From NCBI RefSeq assembly GCF_002287075.1, contig NZ_NSKE01000006.1, positions 1 through 64,000 on the forward strand: a stretch of 64,000 nt of DNA. Direction: 5' to 3'. The notes beneath the pieces are model-generated. The model worked only from the letters and a program-made list of their open reading frames with translations. It made no database searches and was not told the DNA's origin. Numbering within the stretch: the stretch's first letter is position 1; every line of letters begins with the position of its first letter. The DNA comes from Fodinibius salipaludis (GTDB lineage Bacteria > Bacteroidota > Rhodothermia > Balneolales > Balneolaceae). The translations under genes were made by a program, and so were the position numbers. Positions 1 to 5,561 of the stretch are shown here, piece by piece.

Positions 1-154
1 GGTCATGCGGGTAGTTGCGGGCCCAGTTGATCAGTTTGTCTGCTCGTGTGGGCACCTCCCGCTGTTGCACTTGCTCCCCAGTTGGGTCAATGGACTGTAT
101 GACGGTATTGCTTGCATGAATATCCATTCCTGCGTAATGTGTCGTAGTATTCAT
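1..154 (-). CDS. IS110-family transposase, N-terminal fragment cut by the window edge
   Basis: The reverse strand reads from an ATG at 154 into MNTTTHYAGMDIHASNTV and on past the left edge. The GMDIHA segment carries the first Asp of the DEDD RuvC-like nuclease domain found at the N-terminus of IS110-family transposases. A GAGAGG run lies about 8 bases upstream of the ATG. Only about 51 codons are visible, so intactness cannot be judged. It is not a copy of the IS110-family gene at 1813-2766: the N-termini differ beyond the motif. Confidence 0.8.
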   Translation of the reverse strand, partial: MNTTTHYAGMDIHASNTVIQSIDPTGEQVQQREVPTRADKLINWARNYPHD

Positions 155-219
155 AAGAGGACCTCTCTGTATGGTTGGAGTTGAATGTGGATTCTACCCA
201 ATCTACAGGTGTCCTCTTT
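1..219 (-). mobile_element. Right part of an IS110-family element abutting the first attC-like site
   Basis: The 5' end of the transposase gene is followed by about 65 bases of non-coding DNA. This contains an inverted pair, AGAGGAC at 156-162 and GTCCTCT at 211-217, after which attC-like sequence begins. I place the element end near 217-222. The space upstream of the transposase is too short for a bridge RNA, so by family logic that RNA would sit downstream of the gene (IS1111-like layout), outside the window. The boundary is inferred; the other end is not visible. Confidence 0.5.
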
Positions 220-456
220 CTAATGCATAATACCGGACGCACCTCGCCGGACGCACCTCGCCGAATCTTTTTCGGGTTCGTTCGCTTCTTCTCTTATGCT
301 TTTCAACGCTTCTTCAACAAAGTATCGCTCATTAGCTAAATCATATCCATACTCATCTTCGGCACTATCAAACCCATGCAGGGTTTTAATCAAAAGTATT
401 TCAGCTCTTCTAATTGGTTTTAGTTTTCGCTCACTTTCTTCTGTATTCTTACTCAT
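220..456 (-). CDS. Small charged hypothetical protein (78 aa), reversed inside a cassette site
   Basis: I do not recognise this family. The product is highly charged (MSKNTEESERKLKPIRR start) with an EDEYGYDLANERYFVEEAL segment, and no signal peptide or membrane helix. The last dozen residues are translated from the duplicated 14-base attC arm at 235-262, so the original C-terminus was probably different. It lies between the two arms of an attC-like site and points against the other cassette genes. No clear ribosome binding site is seen, though these are often weak in this group. It could be a real reversed cassette gene or a chance frame. Confidence 0.35.
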   Translation of the reverse strand: MSKNTEESERKLKPIRRAEILLIKTLHGFDSAEDEYGYDLANERYFVEEALKSIREEANEPEKDSARCVRRGASGIMH

Positions 457-515
457 AATGTTACATTTAGGTTCGTGTTGGTGTTTGGTGCAGGTTATGC
501 GCTACGTCGTTATAC
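224..515 (+). repeat. attC-like site 1 (abnormally long, left core lost)
   Basis: The left arm starts at GCATAATACC (225-234) and continues GGACGCACCTCGCC. The right arm is GGTGCAGGTTATGCGC (487-502) followed by the core GTTATAC at 509-515. The arms are imperfect inverted repeats of each other, as in attC sites that fold as bottom-strand hairpins. The expected left core is missing because the IS110-type end abuts the arm. At about 290 bases the site is over twice as long as attC-like site 2 (127 bases), because roughly 220 bases including a reversed reading frame separate the arms. Confidence 0.55.
235..262 (+). repeat. Tandem duplication of a 14-base attC arm
   Basis: GGACGCACCTCGCC occurs twice back to back (235-248 and 249-262). 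Single copies of the equivalent segment appear in the other attC-like sites: GGACAGGCCTCGCC near 865, GGACGTGCCTCGCC near 1697 and GGACGTGCCTCGCT near 5302. The duplication is specific to site 1. Confidence 0.9.
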
Positions 516-551
516 TGCGCGTCGGCCATTACAGCTTGTCCAAAAATTTTG
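506..551 (+). repeat. 46-base cassette leader, copy 1
   Basis: The 46 bases starting at GTCGTTATACTGCGCGTCGG are identical to 3019-3064. Both copies begin at an attC core (GTTATAC) and run into the start of the next cassette. Weaker similarity continues: TTTGCTTCTCT follows both, and GCACCAGTGCCA occurs at 638-649 and 3150-3161. The two cassettes therefore share a 5' leader. Confidence 0.9.
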
Positions 552-966
552 CGGCCGTTTTTTGCTTCTCTTTTAGCTGATAACAGCTCCGATTTTTAGC
601 CCATGTTTGTGGTGTGCTTTTTCAGAATTACGAGGTTGCACCAGTGCCAATTTCAAATTTCGCATTCTTGCCCTCGTGGTTGGTGACGTATTCTTGCTTT
701 TACGGCAAAATTCCCGGTGCTCCTGCTCGTTTCGAAAAGCCTGGTTCTCGTGTGCCACCGGCCTCCGCGGCATTTTCTACAATTAACAGCTTCTGGTTTT
801 CCTGCTTCTATCAAAAGAGTTGCTGTGTTCTCATCTTTCGCCCCAGTATAACCCGCGCTATCAGCGGACAGGCCTCGCCACCGGTTGCCTCCCTTCCATT
901 TATTAGTTAATCTTTCGTTTTACAACGAATTCAACATTCGGCGCCTGCAGCTGTAGCGCCATATCG
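510..966 (+). other. Cassette 2: bounded by attC cores but without a convincing gene
   Basis: The interval starts after the G of GTTATAC (509) and ends at the G of GTTAGGT (966), with its own attC at the right end. Between 516 and 845 I find no frame with convincing protein character. A 66-codon minus-strand frame (573-773) is rich in Arg, Lys and His with no recognisable domain, and a 98-codon plus-strand frame (614-910) runs straight through the attC site. The cassette may be a decayed gene, a non-coding cassette or a promoter cassette. Confidence 0.5.
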
Positions 967-972
967 TTAGGT
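846..972 (+). repeat. attC-like site 2
   Basis: The left core GTATAAC (846-852) is followed by CCGCGCTATCAGCGGACAGG; the right arm GCCTGCAGCTGTAGCGC leads to the core GTTAGGT (966-972). The arms are inverted repeats. GTATAAC is the exact reverse complement of GTTATAC at 509-515, the core at the start of the same cassette, rather than of GTTAGGT, which belongs to the next cassette. That pattern is what integron strand exchange between G and TT leaves behind. Length 127 bases, within the usual attC range. Confidence 0.75.
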
Positions 973-985
973 ACAGTTAAGAAAT

Positions 986-1666
986 ATGGATACAAAATCT
1001 AAGAAGAGAGAAGTTTGGGGATTTAGGATATCAATTATTGCAATAATAATATCACTTTTATCAGTAGGGATTAATTATTGGACATACTATGAATCTCAGA
1101 TGGACCAATTAAAAGTAAAACTCGAATCCACAGGAATGTCTGATGTCCCTGTAGTTTTAGAACACCATGAATCATTACCAAGTTTAAACCCATTGGAAGA
1201 CTACATAGTATGCCAATTCACAAACATCGGAAATCGTCCAATCTCCATAACTGATTTTTTCCTTACAGAACTAAAAAATGGTGAAGAATATGGATTTGGG
1301 TTAATGAATCTTGGATTATATAATGACAATTTTGAAGAAATTTCATTACCCATCAATCTGGATGTAGGTGAAAGTACCAAAAGATATTTAAGAATAACTT
1401 TAGATATCGATTCTACTTCTTATGCAATACTCAGGGAAAATTTTGAAGTAGGAAAAACTTATTCAAAATCAAAAGTAGTAGAGTATTTAGCCAAAGAAAA
1501 TGGCATTGATATTTATGGGAATGAAGTTAAATACAGCAAAATTGGAAATGGTTATTCAATAAATAAGGGTATTATTGGCCAGGGTAAATCCCAAACTGTG
1601 ATAGCTTATTTTAAAACTGGACGCGGTTATTTATTTGAAGATAAATATAGGACTAAGAACTTTTAG
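986..1666 (+). CDS. Cassette-borne membrane-anchored hypothetical protein (226 aa)
   Basis: I do not recognise a family. The protein begins MDTKSKKREVWGFR, then one hydrophobic helix (residues about 14-32), a short coiled-coil-like stretch, and a soluble domain of about 180 residues that looks beta-rich (IVCQFTNIGNRPISITDFF resembles an Ig-like strand pattern). It probably sits in the inner membrane with the domain outside the cytoplasm. The start lies 14 bases after the GTTAGGT core and the stop 9 bases before the ACCTAAC core, so the gene fills its cassette, as integron cassette genes do. The gene is noticeably more AT-rich than the housekeeping genes to the right, consistent with a foreign origin. 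Confidence 0.75.
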   Translation: MDTKSKKREVWGFRISIIAIIISLLSVGINYWTYYESQMDQLKVKLESTGMSDVPVVLEHHESLPSLNPLEDYIVCQFTNIGNRPISITDFFLTELKNGEEYGFGLMNLGLYNDNFEEISLPINLDVGESTKRYLRITLDIDSTSYAILRENFEVGKTYSKSKVVEYLAKENGIDIYGNEVKYSKIGNGYSINKGIIGQGKSQTVIAYFKTGRGYLFEDKYRTKNF

Positions 1667-1812
1667 TATCACTGTACCTAACCCGCGCTTCAACTGGGAC
1701 GTGCCTCGCCCTTTCGGTGCCGATTTTGGTTTAGGTAATTTCTGTAGTACATTTTGTTTTTCATTCAACACTACTGCGCACGCCCCTTATGCGCAATGAA
1801 CTGTGTTTAAAG

Positions 1813-2766
1813 TCAAGCAGCCAATGCCTTTTTTTCTTCAAATGGTTCGCACTTACTACCTACGGCAAATGCCTGTCGCAGCAACTTATGTGCAATAGCC
1901 ACTTTAATCACTTTTTCTGGTTTTCCTCTTTTCTTTAGTCGATCGTACATTTTCTTGCAGGCTGGATTGCTGTGTTTTGCGGACCAGCTGCACATATACA
2001 GCAGCTTCCGTAGTTGTGGGCAGCCTAATTTGCTAATACTTCCACGGCCCCTAACCGACGTTCCGGACTCCCATATCCGGGGGCAAATGCCCACGTAGCT
2101 GGCCAGCGTTCTGGCGCTATCGAAGCGACCGAATCCATCGGTAACTGTTACCAGCTCAATAGCTGTTTTTTTGCCAATGCCAGGGATGGTTAAAAGCGCT
2201 TCCATAACCTCCTCGTAATGCTCCTCAGCCAACGCTTCCATACGTTTATCAATACGGGTAATATGTTCCTGGATCTCCGTTTGCATCTTCCGGTTTAGCT
2301 CATTTACCATGGGCTCAACATCCTTATTTTGGCTAAATGCCTCGGCCTGCCCAGTGAGAATGGCTTTCTGCCGCAGGAGCCCTTCCCGCATGGTCATTAG
2401 CTTTTTCAGGCCTTGTCGGGCTTTAGAGGGAGGACACCACAGCTCCGGTTGTTGATCAATGCCATACTGGGCAATTAACCCAGCATCTTTGGCGTCTGTT
2501 TTGGTTCGGGTCAGCTTCATCTGTCCGTAGCGCCGGATAACCAGTGGATTTACGACACTAATTTTTATGTCCTGCTCATATAAATAGCTGGCCAATCCCA
2601 GGTAATAAGGGCCGGAGGCTTCCAGCACCACTAGGGGATCGTCTTCAATCCATTCGCTTAACTGCTTCCATCCGGTTGGGTTATTAGGAAATTGACCAGC
2701 AAGCCTGCGGGTCGAGCAAAAGCAGTCAACCCATTCTTTTGAGATATCTATACCAATAGTGTTCAT
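1813..2766 (-). CDS. IS110-family DEDD transposase/recombinase (317 aa)
   Basis: Catalyses RNA-guided cut-and-paste style recombination of the element. The N-terminal RuvC-like domain shows Asp7 (GIDIS), Glu49 (LEASGPY), and Asp91 and Asp94 (TKTDAKDA), the family DEDD set. A helical middle (about residues 110-185) follows. The C-terminal Transposase_20 domain shows LLTIPGIGKKTAIEL and the Ser-rich motif ESGTSVRGRGSISKLG, which holds the catalytic serine in this family. All expected motifs are present and the frame is open, so the element looks active. The frame extends upstream to 2895, but the start at 2766 is preferred because MNTIGIDIS is the family N-terminus and the upstream part overlaps the structured non-coding end. 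Confidence 0.95.
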   Translation of the reverse strand: MNTIGIDISKEWVDCFCSTRRLAGQFPNNPTGWKQLSEWIEDDPLVVLEASGPYYLGLASYLYEQDIKISVVNPLVIRRYGQMKLTRTKTDAKDAGLIAQYGIDQQPELWCPPSKARQGLKKLMTMREGLLRQKAILTGQAEAFSQNKDVEPMVNELNRKMQTEIQEHITRIDKRMEALAEEHYEEVMEALLTIPGIGKKTAIELVTVTDGFGRFDSARTLASYVGICPRIWESGTSVRGRGSISKLGCPQLRKLLYMCSWSAKHSNPACKKMYDRLKKRGKPEKVIKVAIAHKLLRQAFAVGSKCEPFEEKKALAA

Positions 2767-2799
2767 CGCTTCGTATATTTTAAATACGTGAAGGTGAAG

Positions 2800-2972
2800 A
2801 AGGTTTCCGTGTCCAAATCCATCCTGCATACTGGCTCGAAGCCTACTGTGGCTGCCGGTGGTTACACGGTGGTGGCAAATGGGCAGGACAATCATTGCGC
2901 TCGAGCTCTATGGCTCAATGTCGTCTTACTGGTTCCCTGCCCGCCACCAACCTTCCGTTTGAAGGAATATCT
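2800..2972 (-). ncRNA. Candidate bridge RNA (seekRNA) of the IS110-family element
   Basis: Read on the minus strand, the order is: a small 5' stem-loop (arms 2961-2965 and 2951-2955); a target loop closed by a 13-bp stem (2936-2948 with 2871-2876 and 2881-2887, four-base bulge); and a donor loop closed by CCGTGT/ACACGG (2807-2812 with 2864-2869). In the target loop, 2916-2924 (CAATGTCGT) equals the right half of the restored attC target, and 2893-2900 is the exact reverse complement of GCGCAATG at 1791-1798, the left half. In the donor loop, 2820-2825 is the reverse complement of AGGATG at the right element end, and ACTGTG at 2845-2850 matches the left end (1800-1805). The order and size match published IS110-group bridge RNAs. 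The exact ends are inferred. Confidence 0.7.
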
Positions 2973-2978
2973 ACGAAT

Positions 2979-2986
2979 CAAAAATA
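2979..2986 (-). promoter_or_regulatory. Candidate -7 element for the bridge RNA
   Basis: The minus strand reads TATTTTTG, matching the Bacteroidota -7 consensus TAnnTTTG. Transcription would start near 2972, just before the 5' stem-loop at 2951-2965. A clear -33 TTG at the usual spacing (about 19-21) is not present inside the element; TTTAAAG from the terminal repeat occupies that area. It may also drive the transposase. Confidence 0.4.
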
Positions 2987-3018
2987 CCAGTCAATACCAA
3001 GTGCTTTAAACATAGGAT

Positions 3019-3064
3019 GTCGTTATACTGCGCGTCGGCCATTACAGCTTGTCCAAAAATTTTG
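3019..3064 (+). repeat. 46-base cassette leader, copy 2
   Basis: Identical to 506-551; it begins at the right core of attC-like site 3 and extends into cassette 4. From 3065 to 3261 there is no gene. The sequence keeps patchy similarity to cassette 2 (TTTTGCTTCTCT, GCACCAGTGCCA) and contains no further feature I can name before the ribosome binding region GGGAAGAGAG just upstream of the ATG at 3262. Confidence 0.9.
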
Positions 3065-3261
3065 TCCGGTATTTTGCTTCTCTAAAATGGGTTAAGACGT
3101 CGGCAATTTTGGCCCAGTTTTCCGGCTGCCACTTTTGGGCCAAGAATCTGCACCAGTGCCACTAAAAGTCAGACTTACTTAGTTTTAATTACTATATTCA
3201 TTACAAAGAGATGTCGGTGATGGACTATTGATGTCTATTAATTTACTAAACGGGAAGAGAG

Positions 3262-5265
3262 ATGGGAAGATTAAAGAAGGGTATTCGCCTAACAATAATC
3301 TTTATTCTTGCAATTGGATATAGTTTAGCGAATGCACAGCAAACCATACCAAGATTTGAGCCTGGAAAATGTCCATTTGAAACACAATCTCCACTCGATG
3401 GCTTGGAATGCGGCAAGCTCATCGTCTATGAAAACCGAGACGACCCTGCGGAGGGTACATTGCATCTGGCTGTGGCAATTCTCCACAGTTACTCAGAAAA
3501 CCCAGAACCTGATCCGCTTGTCTTTCCTGCTGGGGGGCCTGGCAATGCTAACGTTGTAAACACGCCGAGGTACGCCAGCTGGGACTTTTTTAACCAATAC
3601 CGCCAGCAGCGAGACATCATTTTATATGACCAACGAGGCACAGGCTACTCCGACCCGGCATTCTGTCCAGAACTTAATCAGCTACTTTCTCCCATGGACT
3701 ATAGCGGTGACGATCCGGAACAGGTCCAAGATCGAGTCGTGTCAGCCACACAAGACTGCCGTGATAAGATGCTAGCTCGAGGAGTGGACTTTTCCCGGTA
3801 TAACAGTGCTACCAGCGTGAGTGATCTCAACGATTTGCGGAAAACATTGGGTTACCAGCAGTGGAACATCTTGAGCGGTTCCTACAGTGCCCGACTCGCA
3901 CTAACGGCCATGCGCGATATGCCGAAGGGCATCCGCAGTGTGATCTTGGATGCTACGAATCCGCCGAACGTGCGGAATTGGGTGCAGATTCCCCAGAATT
4001 TTAGGCGATCCCTGAATCTGGTCTTCGAGCAGTGTATGATCGATGAAAGCTGCCAGGCAGCATTCCCTGAACTCGAATCCAATGTCTACAATACCATTCA
4101 AAAATTGGAAGAAGACCCCATTGTGATGGCTATGGAGGATACTACCCGGTTCCCGGAAGGCCGGGTAGTTCTCGATGGGGACCTCTTTATCGAGGCACTT
4201 TTCGGCGGATTGTACAACCGCAACTTTATTCCGTTAATTCCATTGTTCGTTAAAGAAATTCGTGAGAGTAACACCAACTTGATCCAAGCCCTCGTTAATC
4301 AGATGGCCCCTGTCACACAGGGACCCCGCAGCAATAGTCGAGGCCTTCAGTATGCCGTATACTGCTTTGAGGACCTGCCTTTTAACCCAAAGTCACTGAT
4401 TGATTCTGCCCAAAATAAGTATCCCCGCCTCCGTCCATGGTACTCATCCGGAGCTCCTCGTTGGAATCGTCATGCGATTTGTGAGGAATGGCATAATGTC
4501 CATGCAGACTCTAATGAGTTCCAACCGGTACACAGCAAGATCCCTGCACTGATCCTGGCAGGCGAATTTGATCCTATAACTCCCCCGTCTTATGGGAGGA
4601 TTGCAGCCAAAACACTTCATAATAGTTCGTTTATCGAAGTACCGGCGCTGGGACATGGCACCATGACATACAACCAGTGCACCCGGGATCTGGTAAGCAT
4701 ATTCCTTGATTCACCATCAGAGCCGCTTGATACCAGCTGTGTTACTGATCTCCCGCCTGTCTCATTTATTACAGATGTACATATCAACGGGGGGATCTAC
4801 CCGATGGCCCAACAAATCAAACAGGGATCAGGTCCGCCGTTCTTAGCCGGATTGGGATTGATAGGATTACTCCTGCTTACCGGTGTTCTCACGTGGTCCA
4901 TTGGGCATATTGTAAAACGTTTACGTGGAAAGAAACTGGAATCAAAAAGCATGCACAAAATTGCCAGATGGGTTGTAACTGCCGCCTCGCTGTTAGGATT
5001 AGGTTTTATTATTGGATTGGGATATGCCATTCAGCATACAGCATCTGTCAATCCATTGATTCTGGCCTTTGGCCTGATTGGTAGCTACTCATGGGTTTTT
5101 CTGTTGCCGTGGCTCCTTGCAATTCTAACCCTGGTGTTGATGGGATTTGCAATTACGGCATGGCACAATAAATGGTGGTCAATACTACACCGTTGTCATT
5201 TCACTCTAATAACACTTGCCTGTATTGGATTAATCTCTTTTATAGGTTTTTGGGATCTGATGTAG
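3262..5265 (+). CDS. Cassette-borne alpha/beta hydrolase (S33 / TAP-like) with a membrane tail (667 aa)
   Basis: Starts with a signal peptide (residues about 1-26, ...ANAQQ). An alpha/beta-hydrolase fold follows: an oxyanion-type segment FPAGGPGNA, the strand YDQRGTGYSDP, nucleophile Ser in SGSYSARLAL, Asp in LAGEFDPITPP and His in ALGHGTMTY. The TAP-like C-terminal region typical of tripeptidyl aminopeptidase-type S33 enzymes carries the Asp and His. After residue about 520 come four hydrophobic helices, so the enzyme is probably anchored in the inner membrane facing the periplasm. The role is likely hydrolysis of a peptide or small amide/ester; the substrate is unknown. The gene sits between attC-like sites 3 and 4 and fills a 2.4 kb cassette, large for an integron cassette. 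The start has a GGGAAGAGAG ribosome binding site. Confidence 0.85.
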   Translation: MGRLKKGIRLTIIFILAIGYSLANAQQTIPRFEPGKCPFETQSPLDGLECGKLIVYENRDDPAEGTLHLAVAILHSYSENPEPDPLVFPAGGPGNANVVNTPRYASWDFFNQYRQQRDIILYDQRGTGYSDPAFCPELNQLLSPMDYSGDDPEQVQDRVVSATQDCRDKMLARGVDFSRYNSATSVSDLNDLRKTLGYQQWNILSGSYSARLALTAMRDMPKGIRSVILDATNPPNVRNWVQIPQNFRRSLNLVFEQCMIDESCQAAFPELESNVYNTIQKLEEDPIVMAMEDTTRFPEGRVVLDGDLFIEALFGGLYNRNFIPLIPLFVKEIRESNTNLIQALVNQMAPVTQGPRSNSRGLQYAVYCFEDLPFNPKSLIDSAQNKYPRLRPWYSSGAPRWNRHAICEEWHNVHADSNEFQPVHSKIPALILAGEFDPITPPSYGRIAAKTLHNSSFIEVPALGHGTMTYNQCTRDLVSIFLDSPSEPLDTSCVTDLPPVSFITDVHINGGIYPMAQQIKQGSGPPFLAGLGLIGLLLLTGVLTWSIGHIVKRLRGKKLESKSMHKIARWVVTAASLLGLGFIIGLGYAIQHTASVNPLILAFGLIGSYSWVFLLPWLLAILTLVLMGFAITAWHNKWWSILHRCHFTLITLACIGLISFIGFWDLM

Positions 5266-5281
5266 ACCTCCTTTAAAGGCA

Positions 5282-5446
5282 GTATAAAAAGGCGCATTAA
5301 GCGGACGTGCCTCGCTCTCCTACGCTTCAAAACCAAAGCTTCAGTGAGCATGCCTGTGCCGGTTTCGATTTTGTCAGATACCGTAATACATTTTCAAACT
5401 GATTTGGCGCTGTTCTGCACGCAGCTTATGTGCCATGTCGTTATAC
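5282..5446 (+). repeat. attC-like site 4
   Basis: The left core GTATAAA (5282-5288) is one base off the reverse complement of GTTATAC at 3022-3028, the start of the same cassette. The left arm GGCGCATTAAGCGGACGTGC pairs with the right arm GCACGCAGCTTATGTGC (5417-5433), and the right core is GTTATAC (5440-5446). The hydrolase stop codon lies 17 bases before the site. The stretch 5447-5561 that follows is an AT-rich leader with no other feature I can name. Confidence 0.75.
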
Positions 5447-5561
5447 CGCCATTTCAAATATCGAGAAAACATCGTAACTATTTTCTTTAAAAAGAGTATA
5501 TCAATTAGGAGATATTTCTACTTTCTAAACCAATATTATTAATGCTTGTAAATACAATTCC

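Larger units (their letters stand above)
1799..3019 (-). mobile_element. IS110-family insertion sequence inside an attC site
   Basis: A 1.2 kb element with one transposase gene on the minus strand. Subterminal inverted repeats CTGTGTTTAAAG (1801-1812) and CTTTAAACATAG (3004-3015) match over 12 bases with one mismatch. ATG flanks both sides (1796-1798 and 3017-3019), so the true edges are either 1796-3016 or 1799-3019. No larger target duplication is seen, as expected for this family. The transposase stop codon touches the left repeat. The non-coding end (2767-3003) is upstream of the gene and holds a bridge RNA candidate. Subterminal repeats recall the IS1111 group, while the upstream non-coding end recalls the IS110 group. 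Confidence 0.85.
1676..3028 (+). repeat. attC-like site 3, split by an IS110-family element
   Basis: The left core ACCTAAC (1676-1682) is the exact reverse complement of GTTAGGT at 966-972, the start of the same cassette. The left arm GCGCTTCAACTGGGACGTGC pairs with the right arm GCACGCCCCTTATGCGC (1778-1794). The right core GTTATAC lies at 3022-3028, beyond the inserted element. Removing the element joins GCGCAATG to TCGTTATAC and gives a site of about 132 bases, close to site 2 in size. The loop (CGATTTTGG...GTACATTTTG) resembles that of site 4. As it stands the site should not fold for recombination. Confidence 0.75.

Noticed and set aside
235-262. Possible CRISPR or simple tandem array
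   Set aside because: There are only two adjacent 14-base copies with no spacers, explained by duplication of an attC arm.
614-910. A 98-codon plus-strand open frame
   Set aside because: It runs straight through attC-like site 2 and has no domain-like composition; it is more likely chance coding within cassette 2.
2767-2895. Upstream extension of the IS110-family transposase
   Set aside because: The extended N-terminus has no family similarity and overlaps the structured non-coding end; the start at 2766 gives the normal family N-terminus.
1799-3019. Programmed frameshift or second gene in the IS
   Set aside because: A single intact transposase frame with all DEDD and serine motifs is present, so no frameshift is needed.
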